A stretch of 64,000 nucleotides of DNA from Neurospora tetraspora (lineage: Eukaryota; Ascomycota; Sordariomycetes; Sordariales; Sordariaceae), in the NCBI RefSeq assembly GCF_033439725.1, contig NW_026944390.1, forward strand, positions 992,001 to 1,056,000. The letters run 5' to 3'. The notes beneath the pieces were generated by a model, which worked only from the letters and a program-made list of their open reading frames with translations, had not been told where the DNA came from and made no database searches. Shown piece by piece: positions 49,401 through 62,216 of the stretch (its first letter is position 1; each line of letters begins with the position of its first letter). A program made the position numbers and the translations under genes.

Positions 49401-49667
49401 TACCGAAGAATCTCGGGAAACTCGCAAACGAGCCCCTTCAGTCATTACCTTCTTGGGCGCAGATATGCCAGCGGGTTAACGTACATCAAATCGCATACAG
49501 GTCCGCGTTGTTAGTGAAAAGGCCCAAATTCTGCTAACTACCGTAACTTCCGTGCGTTTCGATGAACGAAGTCGGACTTGCACCACACAGAACTGCTGGC
49601 ATATTGGCGCTCAAGAAGGGAATTTTTGGGGGGAGCTCGTTTGCGAGTTTCCCGAGATTCTTCGGTA
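49401..49667. repeat. Inverted repeat (about 73-bp arms, about 120-bp loop)
   Basis: The arms 49401-49473 and 49594-49667 are reverse complements. The outer 34 bases (TACCGAAGAATCTCGGGAAA and on) are near perfect, with a short divergent patch and then a further match over CTTCTTGGGCGC and ATATGCCAGC. It lies about 380 bp upstream of the methyltransferase ATG. It may be a foldback-element relic. Confidence 0.75.
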
Positions 49668-49846
49668 TATCCGTCGGGCGGCCGCCGTCGATCCGAACCC
49701 TTGATTCTGTTGGCATGGCCTTGATAACTCGTCGGTTACTTGATTTGGATGAATACAGCGGGCAGATGATCAAGTCCGTGTTGAACAAGTCCGTGTTGAC
49801 TAAGCACCCCCAAACCATTCAGGGCGGCGTGTAGTTGATTGTCGTG

Positions 49847-49854
49847 TATATAAG
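49847..49854 (+). promoter_or_regulatory. TATA box of the O-methyltransferase gene
   Basis: TATATAAG lies about 190 bp before the ATG at 50044 and is followed by a pyrimidine-rich stretch (49,880-49,930) typical of fungal 5' leaders. Confidence 0.6.
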
Positions 49855-50043
49855 GGTGAGTGAGGTTTACCGTGAAATCCATCATATCTTTCTCCTTCTT
49901 ATCATCTATCACCCCCATCTTTACACAAACCCCCAAAAGCTAGCACAACCAAGAGCCAGCACAACCAAACACCCTCCACACTATGGCCCGCGTGGCCAAG
50001 AACTAACTCTTTCTAAGAGGCGGTTGGTCTGAGCTTAAAAAAC

Positions 50044-51824
50044 ATGTATGCGAAACCGAGTGCCATCCGCAGCAGCGTTCCCAAAGGCAACAACAGCGCC
50101 GCGAGCGCCATCAAGTCGTTGAAGGCCATTCACCAGATCACTGGCCAATATCTCGTCGACAAAAAGAATGTCCAAGCCGCCGATCAAAGGAACACCAGCG
50201 GAGACGTCTCCGACCGCGACATGGAGGAGGCCTTCTCAGTTCTGACTGAGGTGAAGCAGTTGCTGGCATCCTCCGCGGGCTACAGGATGATGGCGTGGTA
50301 ACATCTCCGGATCCGGATCCGGATTCGGGCGCATCACTGCCAGGAACGCCCCCAAACAACAACGAGAGGAACATCTCTCCTCTGACTTTATAACCTAGGG
50401 CGGCTGTTGTTGTTCCGCCTAAACCCATTGTTGAAAAGTCATCGGATGGTGCTGCTCGTCCTCCTCCGCAGGAGGTGATCATGGGATTGTTTGCGCAGAT
50501 GAGTGTGGTATCGGCCATCAACCTTTTCAAGCACTGGGGTATTTTTGATGCCATCCCCATCCCCATCCCCATCACGGTGACCAACAATAATGGTTCCGGA
50601 TCGGAAGAATCCGAATTGAACGGGGGGATCTCGTTTGCCGACCTTGCAGAGAAAGTGAATGTTGAGCAGTCCTTGTTGAGTAAGTCTCATCTCCCTCCCC
50701 ACATCTTGGTGCCTCATATAGCTTCCAGACTTTTAGAAGCTATTCTAATGACCTCTTCTTTATTAGTCCGCATCTCCAAAATGCTCACTTCAACCGCCAT
50801 CCTCGGCCGGTCCCAGGATGGCCTATGTCTATACCACACCCCCACGTCCCTCTTTCTCGTCTCAACACACCCCATGTCGGCCATGTTTTCGCTCCTGCAC
50901 ACCAACATCGTGTCTGTATCCGCATCCCTGCCGTCCTACTTTGACACGTACGGCCGCCGTGAGCCCGTCGGCGTCAACCATGTACCGTTGACTGTGCACG
51001 AGAAGAAGCCGGAGCTAAAGTACTTTGACTTGGTGTGTCAGGATCCAAAGCGTATGGCCGAGTTCATGAAGGCCATGTCTATCACCCATTCATCGAGGGT
51101 GCCGACCGTCGGCATTTACGACATGACTTTGGTTTTGTCTGAAGCGAGGGCTGGCGGACGTGAGACGGTCTGGGTCGATGTTGGCGGTGGCGGCGGCCAC
51201 TCGGTTAAACTTTTTTTGAGGGAGTATGGTGGACATGACGGTTTGAAGGCCCACCAGTGTGTGGTTCATGATTTGGACGACGTCGTTCAGGAGGGTGCAA
51301 GGAGAGCAGGTGTCCAAGAAGAAGACGATGAGATGAAGGGCGTAAGGTTCCTGCCATTGGATTTCCATTGCCAGAGTCCTGTTAAGGGTAAGCAAACAAC
51401 TTCGCCTCCTCCTTTGTGCTGACATATCAAGCAAGACTCTAACAACAACTCATTCATAGGCGCGCTGATTTACTACCTCCGGCACATCATGCGCGACTAT
51501 TCGGATCCTGTATGCTCCAATATCTTGCGCAACGTTGCCCGTTCACTTTCCCCCGAAGCTCGGATCCTCATCTCTGAGCAGATCACTCCAGAAGAGGGTC
51601 CTCCTACGACCTCGCAGCCGTCTTCTCAGCAGATGTACGCTGCCTTTAAGGATTTCTCTATGCTTTCAATCGGCGGAAAGGAACGCAGCCTTGATCAATG
51701 GAGGTCCGTCGCCGCTGAAGCCGGCTTGGAGATCTCTCGAGTGTACATGGATCCAAAGGGAACTGCCCATGGCGTGGTTGAGTTGAAGCTCGCGGATACT
51801 TGGAGCGAAGAGGTCTCTGCGTGA
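50044..51824 (+). CDS. SAM-dependent O-methyltransferase (plant/fungal small-molecule type)
   Basis: Exons 50044..50297, 50399..50679, 50767..51387 and 51460..51824 give 506 residues. The introns are 101, 87, 72 nt and 101 for the first (GTAACA donor), with GTAAGT and GTAAGC donors in the other two. An N-terminal dimerisation-type region contains VVSAINLFKHWGIFDAI (exon 2). The SAM-binding motif I is VDVGGGGGHSV (about residues 315-325). YYLRHIMRDY gives H394 and D398 at the place of the catalytic His/Asp of the family. Near the C-terminus comes GKERSLDQW. Enzymes of this family methylate hydroxyl groups of polyketides, phenolics and similar metabolites in the cytoplasm. A hydrophilic stretch of about 120 residues precedes the conserved part. 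No other pathway gene is adjacent, so the substrate is unknown. Confidence 0.92.
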
Positions 51825-52949
51825 GAACCACGCCTACCTACTTCTCATGCCGATTAGCTTCGGCAATCTTGCTTATCCGCTTTCTCGCTTTTCTCGCTTT
51901 TCTCGCTTTTCTCGACTTGAAATTTAGGGCCTGGTACAAGGAATTCGGGGTTATGATGAGGGATGGTTGTGTAGACAAGAGCGTCTGCCCTTTGTGTTTA
52001 ATTCTTGAACTGAGGTAGATAGTGATGGGAGAGCAATAGTGTAAAGCAAAGGATTGATTGCGTTACGATGGAGGCCTCGATGGCAGGGGAAAGCTGTATA
52101 TATGACTTGTATTGTGCTGGGATAACGGATACCCTCCTTATGTAGTATACCCAAACATGACAGTGATCGTGCTTCTCCCAAACTTGCTTGACACACAGGG
52201 TCACCTGGCAACTCTGTGTTTCGATAGAACGGTCATTGCAAGAAGATAACACACGAAGAAGTCGACGTCTGGTCAATGCATAGCGCTTGATGCGCGACTC
52301 GCTGACGGTTCATGGTGCGTATCGAAGTGAGCCTGTTGGTGAAGAAGGGCTCGATGCATTCCTCGGCCATATCCCCCGCTAGGAGACAGGGCATCGAAGC
52401 CTGCGTCAGGCTGGAGGGTGGAATAGACCGTTGCGAAACATTGGAAGGCAGTCAAAGGAAACAGAGTAGTGTTGTGAAGGGCGTAGGCAAGCAGGCCGTG
52501 GGTCATACCGGATCACTGAGATGAATTTGCCTGTTCATGAAACTTTGAAGATATAGAAGCCCACAACATGTGCAGAGGCTGGGAAGTGTGTATGCGAGCT
52601 TGATAGCGTCAATCAGAGTTCTAGAAGCAGGGAGAGAAGGCATTGGAATTAATTGTCAATGCCGCAGAGTACTTGGGTTTCGTTCCAATGTGTGGGTGCT
52701 CGCACTAGCAGCACGGAATGTGGGCAGTAGAGAGACACTAGATGGCAGGAGGGAGGTTAGCATTCCAACTCCAAATCCCAGCCACGATATCTGCCACCTC
52801 GGCGCACTCGCACACGTCACCGATAGCTTTCGAGATGACCGCCACCCATTTATATGTAGATGTATGCCCATGATCGGGCGAGGTGAGGTGTAGAGGTCAG
52901 CGGATTTGTGTCTGACCAAAGCACAGCCAACGAATCTCTTTTCACCACC
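51825..52949. other. Intergenic region
   Basis: A short tandem repeat of CTCGCTTTT-like units lies at 51,880-51,915, just after the methyltransferase gene. The rest has only short overlapping frames with no recognised content. Confidence 0.5.
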
Positions 52950-53826
52950 ATGAACCTGACGCATTTTCTCCCTTGGAGCCTCTTACTACTCGTTCACTCA
53001 GTCCTCTCGGCCCCCTCACGCACTTGCCGTGAGAGAAGCATCAAGCACCAAGACAGGTGCGAGGACAATGCCCTCCTCCAACTGCTTGAGCCGGTCGACG
53101 AACCCGACACAAACCGGAAGCTGGCCGAGTCCTTTTGCTCGTCTTACTTGGCAGGTCCAGCAGTTGTGCGACCAGTTCAAGCCGCCCAACCCGCATTTCC
53201 ACTCACCACAGACTCCTCCACCCGCAGTCTCGCCGATGCCGATAGCCAAACCCCCAAAGGTGCGTTTCGGTGGCCACCATCTGTACGATGACGACGACGG
53301 CGACGACGATAGCGAACCGGATATGACCACCATAACAGTCACCATAACCGTCACCCGAACGGTTACCAAGACCATCATTCCGACCACGACGGTGACTACC
53401 ACACAGATCCCAACCAAATCGGCCAGAGCTCTTCCTCGGCTTGGTCGACGACGAAGGGTGGTAGCCAGGGCGCCACCCATGATGGAACACTGTCCTCAAC
53501 CAATGGCGGGGTCGACCGGAAGATCAGATACGGAGGGCATGCGAATGTCTCGTTGGGCGAGAAAAGGGAACATTTGTGCTTCCAAGGGCTGAGGAGTCGA
53601 CGGCGGTTACGACGGCTCCGGCTCCGGCTCCGGATGTTTCGTGGTTTAGCAGATGATCCCAGGTAAGTGTTCCATTCCCCTATCAAGTTATTGTGATGGA
53701 AATAGATCGTGAAAATTGACAGTTGCTGACTCCTCAACCGCTCCTAATAGTGACAATGACATGGCTTTTTGGATAGGCAGGGAGAACAGATGTCTCGGTA
53801 GACTCGAGGGTTGGGGTTGGTGGTGA
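52950..53826 (+). CDS. Probable secreted fungal protein, exon structure unresolved
   Basis: An ATG at 52950 starts a good signal peptide (MNLTHFLPWSLLLLVHSVLSA), followed by a Cys-containing segment with DNALLQLLE and AESFCSSYL, a pattern seen in many small secreted fungal proteins. Further on, another frame reads a Thr/Val repeat (TITVTITVTRTVTKTI, about 53,330-53,375), also typical of fungal surface proteins. At least one intron must join these, but its sites are unclear. A GTAAGTG donor at 53662 and TAATAG acceptor at 53750 support a last exon ending at 53826. I could not choose the middle exons. No function is inferred. Confidence 0.4.
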
Positions 53827-54563
53827 GTAATTGATTGACGATGAAACGGTGAGCGGTTTGTGGTAGTTGCATCCAGGGGTTGAATGTGAGACAAAGCTTG
53901 TGTATATGTATGCAGTGAGACTGGAATAGCATCGTAAACGAATTGACAATTGAAGATCTTGAAGAAGGGAGACTTGGTCTGGTGAAGTGAAACTGAGAAG
54001 AGAATGTGGAAGGAGTTGAGAAGTTACCTTACCAAAGTTACAATTACAACCCGGCCCCACATTTGATCTCGAGCTCCACGAGCTTATCTGGCGGCTACGA
54101 TAAGAGACCCTGCTTGGTGCCTGGGGTGCAGCTTCCAGCGCCGCTGTGCCCTCCCCCGATAGTGCGGTGATTCCCCTAAGCAGCCCTACAGGCCCCCCAC
54201 TCCGCGCAAACTACAGGGTGTGCACTAACAGATTGGTTTGACGTCAAACGCAACCGCCGAGGGAAATGCAAGTCGAATTCGAGAATCGAGACCAAACCTT
54301 GAACAACAACAACAACTGGCCGGCCACCAGCGTTCTATCTCGATGACGGCCACCGTTTACGCTGAATAATACCACCGGACTCGAGTCGCCGTCTGGCTCT
54401 TTATTGTTCTCATCCTTAAGCCTCGGTGCCCCCGTTTTCCCGACCACCCCTTCGAGACTATCGCGACCTCGCCCCCACCCCATTGTCATCGCATCGCCGG
54501 CACACTCACAACCGAGCAACACAGTTCCCCACTGTTAGTCGCAAAGACCGACCAACTGTCAAG
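53827..54563. other. Promoter region of the TPR-protein gene
   Basis: No gene is recognised. The in-frame stretch just upstream of the chosen ATG (from 54426) lacks protein-like character and is read as 5' leader. Confidence 0.5.
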
Positions 54564-57388
54564 ATGGCCAAGAAGAAAAAGACCTCAGCCGAGGACAACG
54601 CCAGTGAGGTACAGTCGCCTGCTGTTCCCGCGACCCAAGATCCCGCAAGTGGAAGTGGAAGTGGAAGTGGAAGTGGAAGCAAGAAGACGGCAAAGACGAA
54701 GGCGTCCACCCAGCCACAGCAACAACCGCCTCCGGTGCCGGCACTCATCATCTGTCGGAATAAGTGCGCCGTTCCCCTCCGCGACCCATAGCACTGCCAA
54801 TTGGCCCAAGGAAGAGCCATCTTTGCCCGTCCTTGGTCTTCTCCAAGTCCATGTCTTGCTCTTGACCTTCTTAGCTATCCTCCTCCCTATGCGCCCAGCG
54901 AGCCCATGAACCATACACTGACCTTCTGTCCTTGATATCAACCAGGCATTGGCGCTATATCTCGTCTTTCCACGGCCCATGGCTTCAGCTCCCTCCTGAG
55001 ATCCTCGAGACTCTGGCCAACTTGAACTACAATACCCCACGGCCGCGGCCTATCGATCCCTCGGTCTTCTTTGATCTTGTCAAGATCCGCCGCCTCGTCG
55101 ATGATGCTACAAATCTGGCTGTACGTGCCGCCAGTGGTGTGGCAACAGTATCCCAGCACAATATGTCCGGCGGCCCTCATCATGCTCTGGGACTGTTTGG
55201 ACCGGGCGGGCAAACGAAGCTCAGTCGAGAAAGAAAACACCGAATGAGGGAACAGGCGACTCAGAAGCTTTCCAAAGCATACCATCTAGATGAGATAGCG
55301 TCCAGTGTGGCTACAATGCAAAGTGCCTCTCCCCTTGAGGAGGTGGCCTCGCTTGTACTCCAGCGCAACCCCCAGGATGCCGACGCCAAATACGTACACT
55401 TTTTTCACGAGAAAATACCGAGTAGGCAGCTGGCCCAATGCACCAACCTGGATGCCCTGAGTGAAATTATATCAGAGAAATCTACCCAGGGAGAGCCACT
55501 AAGGACCCGCGCCACTGTGAGGATTTTCAAGGAGGACTTTGAGGGCGCCATTGCCGATTTGACAGAAGCCCTCAGGATACATCGCTTTTACCGGCTACCA
55601 CAAAATGCTCCAAAGCACCACAATCATCCTCAAGCCCGATCTGGCGGACCAAGACACGAGGACGTTGTGCTCAAGGAGGAGGAGCAGCCGAATAGCTTGG
55701 AAATTCAGCTATTATTCCAACGCGCTGGCGTCTATCTGACCATTGCCTGTCAGCACGTCCAAGCTGCTTTCCCATCCAAACCCGCCGAAGCCAAGTCTGC
55801 TGCAGGAAAAGCTGCGAATGGTGATATCTCTGATGACGGCAACACACCACAGGCCATACCCGTGTTAACGCCTGCCGAGCAAGACGCCCAGAAAAAGGTG
55901 ATGGAGGCGAGGAAGCTCGTCCGTCACAACGCCAAGCGTGCGCTGAAAGACTACATAAACTATCTGTCGCACTTTGAGTATTCGCCTGATCTACCCATCG
56001 AGATCGCCGAAGACTTTGCCCGGAAAGTCAACTACGCCGCCAATGGGGTTCGCGTCCCGAGATCGTTCTCCCATGCTTCCCGTTCTGACTCTCCCGTGAC
56101 CGGCGAACCTGGCGAGAGCCAACCTACTCACCGAATCTTTGCTCTCTCGGACCTCTTCGCAGCGTCTCCCCCAGCTGACCTGCCTCCGTATCCTAGTACG
56201 GAGCTTACACCCGTACGCCCACAGCAACAACAACCCACATTCGCTGCCTTCCAGACGACAACGGAGACTCTCACCTACCATCCTCTGATGAATGACGCAT
56301 TACACGCTCTTCTCCTCTGTCACTGTCTTATCCAGACATCAGCCAAGGAGCTACTTCGACACGCCTACATGGTAGCACGACTGGCGCGCCTCGCCGATGG
56401 TTATCCCATCTTCCAAGCTAGTCGCTCACCAGCCCGCGCCGACTGGACTGAGGTTCTCCGCGCCTCCGGGAACTTCATCCAGCTAGCGGGGACATGGGAA
56501 GACCTCTGCGCCCCAGCACCTCTCCCACTTTTCCAACCTTCAGCTACCGGCGGCGGATCAGTGCCGGTAGCGTTGCCAGGCCCCATCAGGCAAAACAAAA
56601 CCCTTCCACCACCTCCAACCGGGGGTCCGGCAGAACCAGGAGCCATCGTCCGCTCGACCTCCAGCAACGACACAAACCACGCCGCCGATGCCGAGAAGCA
56701 GCGCAAGGAACGTATCCAGCACCAAGCCATCATTGACGCCCTCGGAGACGACAGGATCAAAGACGAAGCCTCCTTCCGTATGGCGGTCAAGGCCCGTCAG
56801 CTGCGCGCGGAGAACGATTACCGGCTCGACAACGCCGTGGCAGCCATGGACGCCAAGCTCACCGGCCGTGATTTCGAGTCTCTTGCTTTGGAGGCGCCGC
56901 CGCCAAAGGATAACACCACCGCAACCAACGGATCCAAACCTACCTCACAACCCACCAACGGCTCAGGCTCAACCTCAACCTCAACCGCACTTACCCGCAC
57001 CACCCCAAGTACCGCCAACGGTAACAGCACGCCGACGACGACAAACACAAACGGAGTCACCAAACCACCCAACAGCACCACCACTAACGGCAGCGGAACA
57101 GCTCAAGCCCAAACCCAAACCCAACCGACACAAAACATCCGCCGCTGGTCCGTAGACGACGGCAAGGAGTACCCCATCTCCACGGACCGCGCCTCGGCCA
57201 TTGCGCGCTGGTTGTTGGAAGCACCGCCTAATGCTGGACTGACCAGTGGGAGCGGGGACGGAACGGCGAGGAAAAAGAAGAAGAAAGTGGTTTCGAAGAA
57301 TAGAGCTGGATCTGGATCTGCTGGTGGGCTTGGTGCTGGGGCTGGGGTTGGGGCTGGAGCGAGTTGTACGGGTACGGGGGATGTGTGA
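54564..57388 (+). CDS. TPR-like protein (fungal 'histidine kinase group protein' type)
   Basis: Exons 54564..54763 and 54946..57388 give 880 residues. The intron is 182 nt with an unusual GTGCGC donor and an ACCAG acceptor; joining gives CRNKHWRYISSFHGPWLQLP. The start MAKKKKTSAED is followed by an SG repeat and a Gln/Pro stretch. Around residues 250-280 there is a tetratricopeptide-like unit (RATVRIFKEDFEGAIADLTE), then a long conserved region with LMNDALHALLLCHCLIQTS, a low-complexity Thr/Asn/Ser segment, WSVDDGKEYPIST, and a basic KKKKK plus Gly-rich tail. I recognise the architecture from an ascomycete family often labelled this way, though no kinase domain is visible. It is probably cytosolic. 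Its role is unknown. Confidence 0.85.
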
Positions 57389-58151
57389 GGAAATTGTGAG
57401 GGGATCCTGTTTAGTCTTTTCGAAGTTCTCAACGGGTTTACAAACGCTAGGCTGGGCTGGGCTGAGTTTCTCCGCTGATGATGTTGAGTATCGACTAGCG
57501 AGTATCAGATATTGATCATGGGGTATCACACGAAATGTTGCTGATTGTAACAAGACCGTTGATGATGTGCTTTCTAGATTTTCTTGGCGAGTATTGCGGA
57601 CCAGAAACAAGCATCGAGTTGGACAGTTAAATTTAACATCGTTAAACAGCGCCTATACCGTCTCTACATCATGTTGTCTCTTTCTTTGGTTGCCATCCTC
57701 TTTTCAAGAGTCGTGAAGAGTCATGACGAGTTGCTAGTTCAACCCCAACCCTTATCTGTCTGACAGTCGTCTTTGCCCCTGACGATCATCGAAATTGCAA
57801 AAGTGTAAGGTGCCCCATGCAAGTCTAACAGATTCACGCCAAGGTCGTATTCAAAATTGTTAGTACAATCCCGCTACCGATATGTGAAATATACTCCATA
57901 CACCAACTACCTTAAAAACAGATCTTGCCGCCCGCGCTGCCCTCACCCCTCAGTGCCCTGTCCACATATCCAAATCCCATCTACCCTGACGATCCCTATC
58001 CTTATCCAGATCACCTCTCCCTCATCCAGTCCCAGCCCAAGTTTTCTAAAGCCACGGGCCCCGGGAGTCTTTCCAAGATACGATATCATCCCAATCCAAA
58101 AACATCCTACTTCCCCCGAGACTCACTCGCACCCAGACAAGAAGCTCACGC
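57389..58151. other. Region between two convergent genes
   Basis: The TPR-protein gene (plus) and the zinc-cluster regulator (minus) converge here. No gene is seen in the pyrimidine-rich 57,920-58,140. Confidence 0.5.
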
Positions 58152-61100
58152 TCACGAAGTCTCCATCTTCAAAAACATATCAATCTCCGCCATCCCCTCC
58201 GTCTCCAACACATCCATCAATTCATCCTGCTGTTCCTGACTGAGACTTCCCTGTCTCTGATCCAACCAGTGCGTAGCCCAGACATTGTTCATGTTACCGT
58301 TATTGTTTGGCGGCAACCCTCCTCCGATAGAGCCGTGGGGAGGGCCAGGGGGTGCCTGTTGTTGGGCTCCCCAGGGTGCTCCCATACCCGGAGCACCAAC
58401 GCCGTTGGGGTTGTTATTGTTGTTAGTGTTAGCCCAAGCAGGTCCCCACCTATTCGAAGTAGGCGGTGGACCGCGGTTAAGAGAGTAATTGTCGCTGAAC
58501 CGGGTGAGCCAGAGGCCGAGACCGGGGTTGAGCATGACGTCGTTGGCAGTTCCGGAGAGGCTGATGCTGCCTCTGCTTGAGGAAAAGGTGTGTGGTGAGA
58601 GGAGCGGTGGGGGTGGGTTGAACCAGGCTTGCTGCGCTGTGGTTGTCGGTATTAGCGGCGGTGCTTGTTGCGGGAGGGGCATCGCTGGGCTGGGGGCTAG
58701 GTGGTAGGCAGTGAGGGGCTCTGTTGTTATCGGTAGATTATTGACGGGGACGTGTACTGGTGCTTGCGGAAGAGTTGTGGGTGGGTTGAATGCTCCCGGC
58801 ATGGCGATCGGGGTGGAGGGGTCTGTTGGCGGTGATATCGACGGTTCGAAACGGCCTGTCGGTGGCCCTTGGGCGTCTACCGGGACATTGTGGTTAACGG
58901 AAGTAGTGGATTCAGGGGCCCAGTGAGAGAGCCTTCGGCCAGGATCTGTCGAAGGGCTCCCGAAAATCGAATTGGAGCGGAACATGGGTTGGGAAGGGCG
59001 GAATGGTGAGTTTTGGAGATCTGTTGGCGGCTCCGGCTCGGGAGTGCCGTCGAAGACATAGCGGAAGCTGGGAGCCCGGAAAATCGGTGTCCCCTTATCC
59101 TGAGGCGTTTCGAACATGTCTGGACTGGAGATGGTGGTATTAAGCAGGCCAGGCTGACCAAATCCACTCGCGTTCGGCAAGTGCTGAAAGCCCGGAGTAG
59201 GAGTGACGGGCTCTTCCTTGATGTGATAGCGGCGTAGAGAGACCGAAATCAAGACGTCGTAGAATTCCGAAACGGCTTGTGGTTCTGGCAAGAATTCGGA
59301 GCATTGGTCAAATATTTCCAGCGCAGTCTCCGTGATGTCCTTGACTTCATCTGCCGAGTGGTCGGCTCGAACTTCGGCGTAGGAAACGGACCACAGCAGA
59401 GTACTCAACGCCGTGTGGATAGTCGATAGAAAAATGTATGTGACGTCGATGGCCGATGCCTTGATTTGTGTGCTTGAAATCTCAATGACTTGGCGGGACG
59501 CGTCGTAGCACTTGGCGGCGGCTGTAGCAGATGGGTCTGGTATTTGCGGTGATGGGCGATATAGGGAGATCATCATGTTGTGGAAGCAGAATGCAAACCT
59601 ACGGATTCTTGAGTTAGCGATAAAATAGAAAACAATGCAAATGGACAAGAAACATACAAGGATTTGCACCATTGCTCGGCCTTCTCAGGAGCAGAATCCC
59701 GCCAGTCCTCCAGCTTTTTGTGCATCTTCGCGACCCAGGAATGTCCTTCACTATTGACGTTAGGCATGGTTTGCTCATACAAAACTCGTCGTATCTCTGC
59801 TTGCAGGAGGGTCATCTTGCAAAAGTGTATGGCTACCAGCTTTCTCACACAAGCAGGCCCGGATTTGATGCCATCCGCGGTGATATTCTCATCCGGGAGG
59901 CTCTCGAAGAACTTGAGGTTGATCGCATCATGACTCTTGGAAAAGCCGTTTGGTCGTCCAGTGATGTAGGCCAAGCCCAATTCGTTATTGATGGTCACCC
60001 AAGCCAACCGCCTTCGCATATCGAGGGTCTGCTCATCGACCCCTGAGGAGATAGTCTGTTCGTCAACAATGTTAAGCTGCTGACAAAGCTTGGTCGCCAG
60101 TCCGGCAATGTAATAGCCAGGTGCTTTGTAGGGGCACAACAGGTAGTATTGAGCGAGTAGAATGATGCACTGTAGCGATTTGAGGTCCCGAGGCTGTATA
60201 ACTTGCCAGAAATACTCTGTAGCAGCGATGTAGAAACTGTCGGCGAGACCGGCGAACTGCGACGACAATTTGCGCAAACCTATAGCAAACACCATGTGTA
60301 CGACAAACCTCTTGTACGGGTCCTTGTCGCCGTCGTACACGTCATTGACGTTTTCCTCAAGGATTTTTTCGTGAAGAATTGGAGCCCATATCTGAGCTCT
60401 CTGGATGTAGACCTCGAGAAGCCTGTCGGCTGTGGCGCGCTTCGGTAGTTGCTGAACCGGAATCTCACTGATCAAGGGGTAGCTTTTCTTGCGCCCTGTC
60501 GAGATACTCTGCATACGGCTTGCCCTGTCGCCTCGCCGGGCAACGCTCTCGGATAACAGATTCCAGGTCGCAAACGACTCGGATTCCATGTAGCGCTTAG
60601 CCTCCTCCATCAATGTTCTCTGCAGGCCGACACCGCTGCTGGGCCCAAACCAGTAAGAGATCTCATCGGTAACGTTGGGTCGCACCAGGCTGCTGGACAG
60701 ATCGGGACTCTGTCGGCGATCCTGTGGGTCTGGTTCATCGGTCTTGAACTGCGCGAGTTCGTCGGTAAGGCGGCGCAGCTTGTCCCGTAGCTTGACAACG
60801 TAAGAGCGGCTGACCTTCCTTTGCAAGGTCGAGTCCCAGTATTCGCAAACGGCGCCCGCTCGCTCGCAAGGCATGCATCGAGGTAAGGAGGTACCGCATC
60901 TGGTTTTTCTCTAGTGGGAACGAAGTCTCGGGTTAGAACGTGGCAGACTCGACAAGTAGGAAGAGACATACCTGGCGACATCTGCAGCATGCCGTCAACG
61001 TGTATCCCAGGTTGGAGGCATCGCGGCGTGGAGGACGAGGGGCGGGAGGCCTGGGTGCGGCGTGTTGTTGGGTCGGAAAGGGGAAGTAGGAGGGCGTAGC

Positions 61101-61187
61101 TTGTGGTTGTGGTTGTAGGTGTTGATGTGAGGATCTTCTTTCGGCGATAGAGCCCAGGGCCCGGCGGACGATCTCGGCAGCATCCAT
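58152..61187 (-). CDS. Zn(II)2Cys6 fungal transcription factor
   Basis: Exons are complement(58152..59598, 59658..60910, 60972..61187), 971 residues, with introns of 61 and 59 nt (GTATGT donors; GCTAAC branch in the second). The binuclear zinc cluster spans the first splice: C67-x2-C70-x6-C77-x6-C84-x2-C87-x6-C94, a perfect match to the family. A basic linker and coiled coil follow (KLRDKLRRLTDELAQF). The middle region matches the fungal-specific regulatory domain, with IQRAQIWAPILH, RRRLAWVTINNELGLAYITG and, across intron 2, FCFHNMMISLYRPS. The last 300 residues are Pro/Asn/Gln-rich and end in an acidic segment (LMDVLETEGMAEIDMFLKME), probably the activation domain. It binds DNA in the nucleus, usually at CGG repeats. 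The target genes are unknown. The start at 61187 is the first ATG before the cluster. Confidence 0.95.
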
Positions 61188-62216
61188 GGGCTGGCTGCTG
61201 GCTGGGTTGAGGTTGTAGAGACAGACAGGCGGGGTTTCGGTTTCGGCTTGGAGTCGTTGAGTTCAAGTTGTACCACAGCTTGAGATTCCCACTGCGCGCA
61301 CGTGAAGCATGGCGTGGGGGCGGGAGACGCCTCGGAGTTGTCGACAGAGAAGGTGGATATATGAGCTCTCGAGTGCCTGATGACGAATCGAAGGACACTA
61401 GAGTTGATTTGGTGAAGAGGCTCTCGGCTTGTCAAAGTGTTGTTTGGTGGTTGCACTTTGCAGTGACACAAGCTGGGGCTCCTCAGGCCTGTCCGAACGC
61501 TGGGCTAGCGTGGAATGTCGGCGGAACGAGTGGGTGGTGAAGTGGGGGAGATTCATGGCGGGCGACGTAGCGCCAGCAGGGTTCCTCGATAGGCTAGGGT
61601 ACAGTTACAGGGCAACGATAGGCGATGGATTGGATGGGATTGCGTTCGAAATTCTGGACCGTCTCGGCTGAGTAACATGGCCACCTCGTGAGAAGAAGGG
61701 TGGTCGTGGACGGGAGTGTGCAGCGAGCCGGCGTGGCAGACCGAGGGACGAAAAGAGGGCAGTTGGACGGACGGCAGTGGGTGGTTGCGGTTTGAGATGG
61801 CAGAGTGAGAATAGCATTCAGTTCCGTGCGGCGCCTATTTTCTGTACCGGCCCGATAGCCGCACTTATCTCGCATACTGCATAAGAGGATAAGATAAGGT
61901 GGAGTTACACAGCTCTGTTCGGTACTTGTAACTAATCAGAAATCAACACTTCCATTGAGGTCTTTTGTTTTCATCGCCTATCTCAATGTGAAGAAAATGT
62001 CAAGAGTACATCGGCATATCCTTCAAACTGTGCTCTCCATGTTTACAACCCCCATTCGGATTCCATTGATCGGGTCACCAGTGAGGCGTTTCTGATGCAG
62101 AATAACCTCGGTACCCCAGTTTACGATGAAGCCATGTGGGGCAGGGAAGAAGGGGAAAAAGACACATCCGGATGTAAAACCCTGAAGATCATGTCAGAGC
62201 TGGTATCGATTATTAG
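61188..62216. other. Upstream region of the zinc-cluster regulator
   Basis: This is the likely promoter and 5' leader of the minus-strand regulator. Overlapping short frames carry no recognised domain. Confidence 0.5.

Noticed and set aside
54426-54563. Upstream in-frame ATG of the TPR-protein gene
   Set aside because: The 46 extra residues look like translated leader; the ATG at 54564 begins a typical hydrophilic N-terminus.
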